Positions 25,536-33,926 of a DNA stretch of 64,000 nucleotides are shown one piece after another; positions within the stretch are counted from its first letter, which is position 1, and every line of letters starts with the position of its first letter. Position numbers and translations under genes: made by a program. The DNA comes from Stenotrophomonas bentonitica (lineage in GTDB: Bacteria; Pseudomonadota; Gammaproteobacteria; Xanthomonadales; Xanthomonadaceae): the NCBI RefSeq assembly GCF_002887735.1, contig NZ_PKQP01000007.1, positions 153,036 to 217,035 of the forward strand. The letters run 5' to 3'. The notes beneath the pieces are model-generated. The model made no database searches. It was given only the letters and a program-made list of their open reading frames with translations, and was not told the DNA's origin.

Positions 25536-27148
25536 GCCGTGGCCCCCGCAGCAGCGGCCTGCTGGCGACGCTTCTTCTCGGCGGCGCTCAACGGTGGCTG
25601 CCAACGCTGCATGCGATGGCCGCAGTAGGCCAGCATCGCGCCGAAGGCGAGCATGGTCAGATCGAAGCCGGCCAGCACCCAGTCACCGGTACGCAGGGTC
25701 ACGCCCAGATGCGCATGCGTGGTCAAGGCGTTGACCACCGGAATCAGGGCGAACAGCGTGCCGCCCAGATACAGCTGCCAGGTCCACATCATCCGCTTGG
25801 GCCAGATGAAACCGGCCAGCAATGCGGCGGCCCAGGCGTAGAAGAACGCATTGACCTCGGCCGCGGAGCGCTCGGCCATCTGTACCGGCAGCAGGCGGTT
25901 GGCCAGGAAGTAGGTGGCGAAGGCAATCGGCAGGCCGGCCACTGCGCCGATGTTCAGCGCGTCAACCAGGCGCAGGCCGAAGCCGGTCTTGCCGGACTTG
26001 GCATGCTTGGGGCGTTCCTTGACCGCCCACAGCACCACGCCGCTGGCGACCATCAGGCAGCCGATCAGGCCCGAGAGGAAGAACAGGGCACGCAGGCCCC
26101 AGTCGGCGAAGCGCGCCAGGTGCAGGCCGTACATCACGCCACGGGTCTGGGTGGCACCGCCCGAGGCCGGGCTGGCCTCGAGCAACTGGCCGGTGATCGC
26201 GTTGAAGCGCAGCGACGGGGTATCCACCGACAGGCGCTTTCCATCGCGCTGGGTGATATCCACGATCGCATTCGCCGCGCCCGGGTGGTAGAGGGTGAAG
26301 CCGGCCACATCCGCACCCTTCCATTCGGCGCGCGCGCTGTCCAGCAACTGCTGGATGGGCAGTGGCGTGGCGCGTCCTTCGGCCGGGGTCTCGATCTCGG
26401 CCAGACGCGCGAAGGCCTCGCTGAAGAACGCTTCCTCATCCTTGGGATAGGCCACGCTCACGCCCCACGGCAGGTACATGAACATCAACGTGACGATGCC
26501 GGTGTAGGTGATCATCGCGTGGTACGGCAGCGCCATCACCGCGCTGACGTTGTGGAAATCCAGCCACGACCGCAGGCCCTTTTCCGGGCGGAAGGTGAAG
26601 AAGTCCTTGAAGATCTTCTTGTGCGTGATCACGCCGGTGATGATCGCCACCAGCATGAACATCGCACAGAAGCCGACCAGGTAGCGGGCCCAGTAAACGG
26701 GGATGTAGTGCAGGTCGAAATGCAGGCGGTAGAAGAAGTCACCGCCGCGGGTTTCGCGCGCGGCGATCTCTTCGCCGGTGTTCGGATCGACGGTGGCATC
26801 GCCGAAGCGGCCTCCGCCGCGCCGGCGGCGCTCGCCTTCCACCGGCGGCTTGACCATCGATTCGGGGTTGCGCCAGAACATGCGCATCGCCGGGTTGCGC
26901 GGGTCGGGCAGGGTGACATTCCAGCTCTCGGCCTGCGGCGCCTTGTGCTGCAGGAAGGTGAGAGCACGCTCGGCGGCCACATCGGCACTCACGCTGCTGC
27001 GCGGCAGCTCCGGGCGCATCCAGCGGCTGATTTCCTCGCGGTAATAGCTGGCCGTGCCGGCCATGAAAATCAGCAGCAGCAGCCAGCCGACCAGCAGGCC
27101 GGTCCAGGTGTGCAGCCAGGCCATCGACTGGCGGAATCCGTTCTTCAT
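25532..27148 (-). CDS. PepSY-associated transmembrane protein, siderophore-iron reductase type (FoxB/FegB-like)
   Basis: 538 residues from ATG 27148 (MKNGFRQSMAWLHTWTGLLVGWLLLLIFMAGTASYYREEISRWM). Inner-membrane protein with four or more helices and periplasmic PepSY-type domains. Conserved heme-ligand-like His in SMAWLHTWTG, WLDFHNVSAVMALPYHAMITYTG and GLHLARFADWG. Family knowledge: such proteins reduce Fe(III)-siderophores in the periplasm or shuttle electrons to them. Overlaps DUF3649 upstream by 4 bases and DUF3325 downstream by 4. An RRRGGGRFG patch in the periplasmic loop (about residue 90) is unusual. Confidence 0.9.
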   Translation of the reverse strand: MKNGFRQSMAWLHTWTGLLVGWLLLLIFMAGTASYYREEISRWMRPELPRSSVSADVAAERALTFLQHKAPQAESWNVTLPDPRNPAMRMFWRNPESMVKPPVEGERRRRGGGRFGDATVDPNTGEEIAARETRGGDFFYRLHFDLHYIPVYWARYLVGFCAMFMLVAIITGVITHKKIFKDFFTFRPEKGLRSWLDFHNVSAVMALPYHAMITYTGIVTLMFMYLPWGVSVAYPKDEEAFFSEAFARLAEIETPAEGRATPLPIQQLLDSARAEWKGADVAGFTLYHPGAANAIVDITQRDGKRLSVDTPSLRFNAITGQLLEASPASGGATQTRGVMYGLHLARFADWGLRALFFLSGLIGCLMVASGVVLWAVKERPKHAKSGKTGFGLRLVDALNIGAVAGLPIAFATYFLANRLLPVQMAERSAAEVNAFFYAWAAALLAGFIWPKRMMWTWQLYLGGTLFALIPVVNALTTHAHLGVTLRTGDWVLAGFDLTMLAFGAMLAYCGHRMQRWQPPLSAAEKKRRQQAAAAGATA

Positions 27149-27540
27149 GCGGCCCCCTGCAGCAGGCGGGTGCCGAGCCAGAACAGCGCCGTCGGGATCA
27201 GGATGCCGACCCACGCGCGCAGCGCGGTACGGGTAGCGAACGCCCACAGTGCCGCGCAGGCGCACAGCACGATCGCCACCAGCATGCCGGTCAGCACCGC
27301 TTGCCCGCGCGCGATCGGCAGCGCGACCGCAAAGAACATCGAGCAGGTCGCGGCCAGCGCGTAGCCGCCGAAGATCGCGGCGAGCGAACGTGACAGGACA
27401 CCCAGCCAGGGGCGGGCGAAGAAGGAACCAAGACGGTTGAACCTGGCGCTGGCGTGCGGCGTGCTGTCCACGGAAACCTGCTGATCGATCGGGGAAACGG
27501 GCATCACCGGCCGCAGCCGGTGATGAAGGATAGTGGCCAT
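27145..27540 (-). CDS. DUF3649 small membrane protein
   Basis: 131 residues, three predicted helices (SLAAIFGGYALAATCSMFFAVALPIARG, AVLTGMLVAIVLCACAALWAFA, RAWVGILIPTALFWLGTRLLQ). Matches the DUF3649 pattern found with iron-regulated TonB receptors. The start is uncertain: ATG 27540 or ATG 27504 (MPVSPIDQQ), neither with a good ribosome site. 47 bases after the receptor gene, in the same operon. Confidence 0.8.
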   Translation of the reverse strand: MATILHHRLRPVMPVSPIDQQVSVDSTPHASARFNRLGSFFARPWLGVLSRSLAAIFGGYALAATCSMFFAVALPIARGQAVLTGMLVAIVLCACAALWAFATRTALRAWVGILIPTALFWLGTRLLQGAA

Positions 27541-27587
27541 CCGTGGCCGTGTTCACTGCGCGTCGCAGTGGTCCCTTGGAGCTGGTG

Positions 27588-29819
27588 TCAGAGCTTCCAG
27601 CGCAGGTTCAACATCACGTTGCGCGGTTCGCCCCAGTACACGCCGTTGTAGAAACCGACGTTGCTGAAGTACTTCTTGTCGAGCAGGTTGTTGACGTTGA
27701 GCTGCGCGGAGAAGTTGTCGTTGAAGCGGTAGCCGGCGAACACATTCACCAGGTAGAACGCGTCCTGGGTGATCAACGCCGATTCGGTACGGCCGCTGGT
27801 CGCGTAATCCGCGCGCGGCTTGGTGCTGGTGCGGTAGATCCGGCTCTGCCAGGTCACGCCACCGCCCAGCGACAGGCGGTTCCACTCACCGCTCGGGCGC
27901 CAGCTGGTGTTGAGGCGGAAGGTGTCCACCGGGTTGGTGGTGTTCTGCGCCACGCCGGCCTGGTTGCGGATGGTGGTGTGCGCGAAACCGGCCGAGAGGT
28001 TCCAGTTCGCGGTCAGGCTGCCCTGGGCTTCCAGTTCCCAGCCCTTGACCTTGTTGCCCTTGCCGGTGGAACGGTAGGCGCTGCTGCCATCGGGCAGCGA
28101 GGCGGCCGGCACCGAGTCATCGAGCTCGGCGACATTGTCCTTCTCGCCCTTGAACACCGCGGCGGAGGTGTTCAGGCGTCCACCGAAGAATTCACCCTTC
28201 AGGCCAGCCTCCCACATGTCGCCGACCACCGGCTCCAGGTAGTCGTTGTTCTTGTCGCGGTAGTCCTGCGGCTGGAAGATGTCGGTGTAGCTGGCGTAGG
28301 CGCTGAACTGCCTGCTGAAATCGTAGACCAGGCCGAAGTACGGGGTCAGCGAATCGTCCGGCTTGTAGCCGCCGCGGGTGGTGCCGGTGCGGTTGCCGGC
28401 AGCATCGTGGGTGTAGCGCCAGCTGCGGGTTTCCCAGCTGCCGTAGCGCGCGCCGAGCACGGCCAGCAACGGATCGGCCAGCTGCAGGCGGGCGGCCACG
28501 TAGGCGGCCTTCTGCGTCAGCTCGTTCTCCGAGGCCAGCCAGTCATGCCGGGTGAGCGGCAACGGGGCGACATCCCCGGTCCAGTGGCGCCAGTCCGGCA
28601 CGACGTCATAGCCCGGCGGCTGCGTGAACGCCGAGGCAGGCGATTCGCCCTTGCGCACGGATTGGCCGACGCCAGCCACCAGCTCGTGTTCACGGCCAAA
28701 CAGCTGGAACGGGCCGCTGGCGTTGAGGTCGAACACATTCATTTCGCTGCGCTCGGCGAAATGCGAGAGATAGGCGCGCACCCCGGTGCCGTCCGGTGCC
28801 GGATACCCCTGGGCGCCATACCAGACGTCGCCATCGGTGTTGCGCTTGGCCCGGGTCGCGCTGGCCTTCAGCGACCAGCCGTTGCCGAGTTGCTGCTCCA
28901 GGCGCACGAAGGTGGTCTTCTCCACGATCGGCCAGCTGCTCCAGCGTGCCGAGAGGTTGGTCGAGCGGGGCAGGTTGGCCGGCTTGCCGTCCGGGCCCCA
29001 GTACGGCACCACGCCCCAGGTCACGCCCTTGGTTTCCGGCGACTGGTAGTCATAGCCGACTTCGAACAGGGTGCTGTCGGTCAGGTCGGCCTGCACGATG
29101 CCGTAGAACACGTCCTTGTCCAGACGGTACACATCGCGGAAGGAATCGCTCTGCTGCTTGGCGGCCACGAAGCGCGCACGCACGCGGCCATCCAGCGCGA
29201 TCGGGCCGCCGATGTCCGCTTCCAGACGCTGGTTGCCCCAGCGGCCCAGGGTCAGCCCGGCGCTCATCGCCATCTCCTGGGTCGGTCGCTTGCGGACCAT
29301 GTTGATCGTGCCCGACGGATCACCGGCGCCGGTGGTCAGGCCGGTGGCGCCGCGGACCACTTCGATGCGCTCGTAGATCGCGCTGTCGGTGTTGGTCTTG
29401 AGCGAGCCACCAAACGTGTTGAGCATCCCGTCGATCTGGAAATTGGTGATGCTGTAGCCACGCGAGATGTAGTTGATGCGCTCCGAATCGGTGACCGACA
29501 CATGCACGCCGGTGACCTGGCCCATCACATCGGACAGGGCGTACAGGCCCATGTCGTCCAGACGCTGGCGGGTCAGCACGGTGACCGACTGGGGGGTGTG
29601 GCGCAGCGACAGGTTCAACTTGGTGGCGGTGCTGGCCTGCTTGACCGTGTAGGAATTCGGGATCTCGCCATCGGCGGTCACCTTGACCGTGTCCAGCGTG
29701 GTTGCCTCATTCGGCCCGGCCTCGGCAAAGGCGGGCAGCGCCGGCCCGGCGAGGGCAGCAACAAGCGCGAGGGTCAACAACGATGGCCGGGACAACGGTG
29801 ACGCGGACGAACGGGTCAT
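27588..29819 (-). CDS. TonB-dependent siderophore receptor
   Basis: 743 residues from ATG 29819. Leader MTRSSASPLSRPSLLTLALVAALAGPALPAFA; TonB box region TTLDTVKVTAD; plug domain with TPQSVTVLTRQRLDDMGL, INYISRGYSITNFQIDGM and RIEVVRGATGLTTGAGDPSGTINMVRKRPT, the signature of the FpvA/FoxA-type family; 22-strand barrel ending PRNVMLNLRWKL. No N-terminal signalling (STN) domain. Outer-membrane uptake of an Fe(III)-siderophore, ligand unknown (hydroxamate likely by family). First gene of the operon with DUF3649, PepSY and DUF3325, downstream of a Fur box. Confidence 0.95.
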   Translation of the reverse strand: MTRSSASPLSRPSLLTLALVAALAGPALPAFAEAGPNEATTLDTVKVTADGEIPNSYTVKQASTATKLNLSLRHTPQSVTVLTRQRLDDMGLYALSDVMGQVTGVHVSVTDSERINYISRGYSITNFQIDGMLNTFGGSLKTNTDSAIYERIEVVRGATGLTTGAGDPSGTINMVRKRPTQEMAMSAGLTLGRWGNQRLEADIGGPIALDGRVRARFVAAKQQSDSFRDVYRLDKDVFYGIVQADLTDSTLFEVGYDYQSPETKGVTWGVVPYWGPDGKPANLPRSTNLSARWSSWPIVEKTTFVRLEQQLGNGWSLKASATRAKRNTDGDVWYGAQGYPAPDGTGVRAYLSHFAERSEMNVFDLNASGPFQLFGREHELVAGVGQSVRKGESPASAFTQPPGYDVVPDWRHWTGDVAPLPLTRHDWLASENELTQKAAYVAARLQLADPLLAVLGARYGSWETRSWRYTHDAAGNRTGTTRGGYKPDDSLTPYFGLVYDFSRQFSAYASYTDIFQPQDYRDKNNDYLEPVVGDMWEAGLKGEFFGGRLNTSAAVFKGEKDNVAELDDSVPAASLPDGSSAYRSTGKGNKVKGWELEAQGSLTANWNLSAGFAHTTIRNQAGVAQNTTNPVDTFRLNTSWRPSGEWNRLSLGGGVTWQSRIYRTSTKPRADYATSGRTESALITQDAFYLVNVFAGYRFNDNFSAQLNVNNLLDKKYFSNVGFYNGVYWGEPRNVMLNLRWKL

Positions 29820-30183
29820 GGCAACACTTCCAATGTGGGAAAACGGCAGCACGCGCGCAGTGACGCTGCCGGGGGCAGCAGGGCAGGCGAGGCAGCGGAT
29901 CAGGAGGTGTACACGGGGCGTTGCGCGGGGAAGGCGTGAGGCATCCGGGCGCCGGTTGGCTAGGCGTACAGCCGATCGGTGAATGATAGTCATTATCATT
30001 TCGTTAGACAAGCGTCATGGCGGTGTCGAAATCAGGAAAACGCCGTGCGCGGGCGTATGTGCGGGGGAGGCAACGACGGTCGCCTGCGTGTCACCGCCGG
30101 GCAATATCGCGTCAACACACTGTGAGGATGTCGTGACAAGCCGTCACGGCGAACCCCCCACCTGTTCGTACGCGGAGTCGTCA
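29820..30183. promoter_or_regulatory. 364-base divergent promoter region between two TonB-dependent receptor genes
   Basis: Contains the Fur box at 29984-29998. GGAG at 30173-30176 serves the plus-strand GTG start. The plus reading frame runs back to 29983 through the Fur box, so it cannot all be coding if the operator is real. No other gene seen. Confidence 0.75.
29984..29998. promoter_or_regulatory. Fur box
   Basis: TGATAGTCATTATCA matches the 7-1-7 Fur consensus TGATAAT-N-ATTATCA at all but one half-site base. The flanks extend the symmetry (AATGATAGTCATTATCATT, 29982-30000). It lies 165 bases before the minus-strand receptor and 186 before the plus-strand receptor, so it may repress both when iron is abundant. 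Confidence 0.88.
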
Positions 30184-32571
30184 GTGAATCGTTGTGTGCT
30201 TGCTGTAGCGGTGTCGTCCGTCCTTACCTTCGCCCTGGCCGCCGATGCGCGTGCCGAGGCCGCCCCGGCAGGGAATGCCGCGGCCCCCGCCACCCTGGAC
30301 ACGATGATCGTCACCGGCACGCGCGGCAGCAACCGCACGCAGTTCGACACGCTGGCCCCGGTGGACGTGTTCTCGCAGGAAGAAATCCAGGCGATCGAAT
30401 CCTCCGACCTCAACGATGTGCTGGCCCAGCTGGTGCCGTCGTTCGTGGTCCAGCGCATGCCGATGAATGATGGCCTGGTGTTCGTGCGGCCGGCCACGCT
30501 GCGCGGCCTCTCGCCGGACCAGACCCTGGTGCTGGTCAATGGTCGCCGCTTCCACCGCTCGGCGCTGCTGGGCGCACGTGGCGCGCAGGGGCCGGACCTG
30601 GCCCAGATTCCGGTGCATGCGATCCAGCGCATTGAAGTGCTGCGCGACGGCGCGTCCGCGCAGTACGGCTCGGACGCGATCGCCGGTGTCATCAACATCA
30701 TCCTGGATGACCGGGTCGGCGGCGAACTGTCGCTGGGGATCTCCGAGTACAGCGAGGGCGATGGCCTGGGCCGCAAGATCGGGGGCCGCCACGGCTTCGC
30801 GCTGGGCGACAAGGGCAGCCTGTCGCTGTTCGCCGACTGGGACAAATCCGATGCGACCTCGCGCAGCCGCCAACGCGCCGATGCGATCGCCTTCCAGAAC
30901 GCCCACCCGGAGCTGGCCGTGCCCGATCCGGTGCAGCGCTGGGGCCAGCCGGACCTGGAAAACCGGCATTTCGGTTTCAACCTCAACCTCGCCTTGAACG
31001 ACAGCGTCGACCTGTACGGCTTCGGTCTGTACGGCCACAGCGAGGGTGTCAGCGATTTCAACTGGCGCAATCCCGACGGCACCGCCTCGGTCTACAACCG
31101 CAGCCGCGTATTCCCTGGCTGGGACGCACGCAGCCTGTATCCGACCGGCTTCAGCCCGAAGTACGGCAACGAGCAGGACGATCTGCAGGGCGTGCTCGGT
31201 CTGCGCGGTTACTGGGGCGAGCGCTGGCGCTGGGATGTGAGCGGCTCCTACGGGCGCAACCGCATCGACTACACGCTGGGCAACTCGATCAATGCCTCGC
31301 TCGGCCCGGACAGCCCCACCGCGTTCTACCTCGGCCGGCTCTCGCAGGAAGAGAAGAACCTCAACGCGGATATCGTCTACTCGCTGCCGGTCAGTGCGCT
31401 GGCCGCGCCGATCAACATCGCCTTCGGTGCGGAGACGCGCGAGGAGACCTACGGCGTGGATGCCGGTGATCCGGCGTCGTATGCGATCGGCCCGGGCGCG
31501 GTGACCGGCCTGGCCGGGGGCGCCAACGGTGCGCCGGGGTTCAGCGCGGCCAATGCCGGGCGCTGGAGCCAGCGCAGCCGCGCGGCCTACATCGATGTCG
31601 AGGCGCCGTTGACCGCCCGCTGGACCGTGGGCGCGGCGACCCGATACGAACACTTCTCCGCGTTCGGTGAGAGCGTGGACGGCAAGCTCTCCAGCCGCTT
31701 CGAGTTCACCCCGGACCTGGCGCTGCGCGGCTCGGTCTCCACCGGCTTCCGTGCGCCCACGCCTGGCCAGCTCTACACCCAGAGCACCCAGCAGGGCCTG
31801 GATACCGTGACCTTGCAGGTGTTCACCACCGGCCGCCTGTCGCCCAGCGATCCGCTGGCGATCCAGCTGGGGGCCAAACCGCTCAAGCCGGAGCAATCGC
31901 GCACCGCCTCGCTCGGTCTGACCTGGAAGAATGAGCTCGGCTTCTCCGGCTCGGTGGACCTGTACGACATCAAGGTCACCGATCGCTTCAGCCAGTCGGC
32001 CTCGTTCGCGGTGCCGGCCGGGGTACCCAACCCGCTGGCGTACACCTCGGTGAGCTTCTACACCAACGATTTCGACACCACCACGCGCGGTGTCGACGTG
32101 GTGGCCAGCCACACCACCGCACTCGGCGCGGGCCGCCTGAGCACCACGCTGGGCTACAACTACAACCAGACCCAGGTGGACAGTGGTGCCACCGGCGTGG
32201 CCACCAACGAAAGCCAGCGCCGCATCTTCGAAGAGCGCCTGCCGCGGCAGAAGGCCACGCTCAGCAGTACCTATGCGTGGGGCCGCTTCAGCGTGCTCGG
32301 CAAGCTGCGATACTACGGGGCATGGACAGACTCTTCGGGCAATGCCACCGGCGACATCTTCCAGCGCTTCGGGGCGATGAGCTTCGTCGATCTGGCGGTG
32401 AGCTGGAACGTCACCGAGCAGCAGACGCTGCGGATCGGCGCGGACAACCTCTTCAACCGCTACCCGGACGAGGCCAGCTTCCAGGCCAGCCGTGGCCTGA
32501 TCTACTCGCGGAACGCGCCGTATGACACTGACGGCCGCAACCTCTACGCCGAATACCGGATCCGCTACTGA
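30184..32571 (+). CDS. TonB-dependent receptor
   Basis: 795 residues from GTG 30184 (GGAG seven bases upstream): leader VNRCVLAVAVSSVLTFALAADARA. TonB-box-like TLDTMIVTGTRGSNRTQFD, plug with LVPSFVVQRMP, TLRGLSPDQTLVLVNGRRFHRSAL and RIEVLRDGASAQYGSDAIAGVINIIL, then a barrel ending NLYAEYRIRY. The plug resembles receptors of unknown small-molecule substrates rather than classic siderophore receptors. It is translationally coupled (TGATG) to a Tat-type PLP enzyme and divergent from a siderophore receptor across a Fur box, so iron or siderophore use is likely. Confidence 0.92.
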   Translation: MNRCVLAVAVSSVLTFALAADARAEAAPAGNAAAPATLDTMIVTGTRGSNRTQFDTLAPVDVFSQEEIQAIESSDLNDVLAQLVPSFVVQRMPMNDGLVFVRPATLRGLSPDQTLVLVNGRRFHRSALLGARGAQGPDLAQIPVHAIQRIEVLRDGASAQYGSDAIAGVINIILDDRVGGELSLGISEYSEGDGLGRKIGGRHGFALGDKGSLSLFADWDKSDATSRSRQRADAIAFQNAHPELAVPDPVQRWGQPDLENRHFGFNLNLALNDSVDLYGFGLYGHSEGVSDFNWRNPDGTASVYNRSRVFPGWDARSLYPTGFSPKYGNEQDDLQGVLGLRGYWGERWRWDVSGSYGRNRIDYTLGNSINASLGPDSPTAFYLGRLSQEEKNLNADIVYSLPVSALAAPINIAFGAETREETYGVDAGDPASYAIGPGAVTGLAGGANGAPGFSAANAGRWSQRSRAAYIDVEAPLTARWTVGAATRYEHFSAFGESVDGKLSSRFEFTPDLALRGSVSTGFRAPTPGQLYTQSTQQGLDTVTLQVFTTGRLSPSDPLAIQLGAKPLKPEQSRTASLGLTWKNELGFSGSVDLYDIKVTDRFSQSASFAVPAGVPNPLAYTSVSFYTNDFDTTTRGVDVVASHTTALGAGRLSTTLGYNYNQTQVDSGATGVATNESQRRIFEERLPRQKATLSSTYAWGRFSVLGKLRYYGAWTDSSGNATGDIFQRFGAMSFVDLAVSWNVTEQQTLRIGADNLFNRYPDEASFQASRGLIYSRNAPYDTDGRNLYAEYRIRY

Positions 32572-33866
32572 TGGACCGGCAACGACGACATCTGCTGCGT
32601 GGCGCGCTGGCCCTGCCACTCGCCACGGCGCTGTCCGGTGCGACCGCCATGGGCACTGAACCGATGGTGCTGCCGGCGGTGGGCACACGCACGCCGGCCG
32701 AGCTTGCCGGTGATGAAGGCTGGTGGGACCAGGTCCGCGCACTGTATGACCTCACCGACGAGGTCGTCATGCTGGACAACGGCTACTGGGGCGCAATGGC
32801 GCGCCCGGTACTGCAGGCGTACCAGCAGGCTACCGCCACGGTGAATGCCGGCAACGCCTGGTTCGGGCGGCTGGCGTTTCCACCGCTGTTCGAACAGGCC
32901 CGCGGACGCCTGGCACAGGTGCTGGGCGTGGAGACCGACGAGATCGTGCTCACCCGTGGCGCCACCGAGGCGATGCAGGTACTGATCGGCAGCTACCGCG
33001 GGCTGTCGCCAGGCGATGCAGTGATGTATGCCGATACCGACTACGACAGCATGATCAGCGCGATGCAGTGGCTGCAGGCGCGGCGCGGCGTGCAGCCGGT
33101 GGCGATCACGCTGCCCGAGCCGTTCGACCACGACAGCATCGTGGAGACCTACCGCCGCGCGCTGGCCGCCAACCCGCGCGTGCGCCTGCTGTTGCTGACC
33201 CACGTCAACCACCGCAACGGCATGCTGCTGCCAGTGGCCGAGATCGCCGCGCTGGCCAGGGCGGCCGGCGTGGAGGTGGTGCTCGATGCGGCGCACGGCA
33301 TCGGCCAGGTGGATACGCCGCTGCGCGCGCTGGGGGTGGATTTCATCGGGATCAACCTGCACAAGTGGATCGGTGCGCCGGTCGGCGTCGGGGCGGTGTA
33401 TGTCCGCCGCGGGCGTGTCCGCGATCTGGATCCGTACATGGGCGAGCAGGATCACGGCGACATCCGCACCCGCGTGCACACCGGCACGGTCAATTTCGCG
33501 GCGTACATGGCGCTGCCGGTCGCACTGGACCTGCACGAGCGCATCGGTGTCGCCAACAAGCGTGCGCGCCTGCTGCGCCTGCGCGCTCAGTGGATGGACG
33601 CATTGCGGGACGATGCGCGCATCCAGTTGCTGGGGTCGGACGACCCGCGCCTGTCCAGTGCGATCACCTCGTTCCGGTTGCGCGGGCAGACCACGATGCG
33701 CGACAACACCGCCACCTCGCAGCGGATGGTGAAGCAGTCGGGGGTGTTCGTGGTGCCACGCGAAGGGCTCGCCTCCGGCGCCTGCCTGCGGGTGACGCCG
33801 GGCATCTTCAGCACGCCGGCGCAGATGGACGCGCTGGTGGCGGCGGTACGGGCGGTCGCTGGCTGA
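32571..33866 (+). CDS. Tat-exported class V PLP aminotransferase, PvdN-like
   Basis: 431 residues. Twin-arginine leader MDRQRRHLLRGALALPLATALSGATA predicts export of the folded, cofactor-loaded protein. Fold-type I PLP enzyme: TRGATEAMQ, LDAAHG (Asp239 on the pyridine N) and Lys265 in NLHKWIGAPVG as the internal aldimine. Closest characterised architecture is PvdN of Pseudomonas, which tailors the pyoverdine side chain in the periplasm (family knowledge); isopenicillin N epimerase-like proteins are the broader family. The stop of the TonB receptor gene overlaps its ATG by one base. A role in processing a siderophore is inference. Confidence 0.87.
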   Translation: MDRQRRHLLRGALALPLATALSGATAMGTEPMVLPAVGTRTPAELAGDEGWWDQVRALYDLTDEVVMLDNGYWGAMARPVLQAYQQATATVNAGNAWFGRLAFPPLFEQARGRLAQVLGVETDEIVLTRGATEAMQVLIGSYRGLSPGDAVMYADTDYDSMISAMQWLQARRGVQPVAITLPEPFDHDSIVETYRRALAANPRVRLLLLTHVNHRNGMLLPVAEIAALARAAGVEVVLDAAHGIGQVDTPLRALGVDFIGINLHKWIGAPVGVGAVYVRRGRVRDLDPYMGEQDHGDIRTRVHTGTVNFAAYMALPVALDLHERIGVANKRARLLRLRAQWMDALRDDARIQLLGSDDPRLSSAITSFRLRGQTTMRDNTATSQRMVKQSGVFVVPREGLASGACLRVTPGIFSTPAQMDALVAAVRAVAG

Positions 33867-33875
33867 GTCATCCCA

Positions 33876-33904
33876 CGACGCTGGCAGCGATCCTGCCAGC
33901 GTCG
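33876..33904. terminator. Hairpin between convergent genes
   Basis: Perfect 11-base stem CGACGCTGGCA / TGCCAGCGTCG with a 7-base loop, between the PLP enzyme stop (33866) and the DUF445 stop (33927). No T run on either side, so it may be a bidirectional barrier or mRNA 3' protector rather than a classical terminator. Confidence 0.6.
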
Positions 33905-33926
33905 CCGGGCGCGCATGCTTCCGGTA

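Noticed and set aside
29983..30183. Upstream extension of the second TonB receptor
   Set aside because: It overlaps the Fur box and encodes no leader-like sequence; GTG 30184 with GGAG starts a normal signal peptide.
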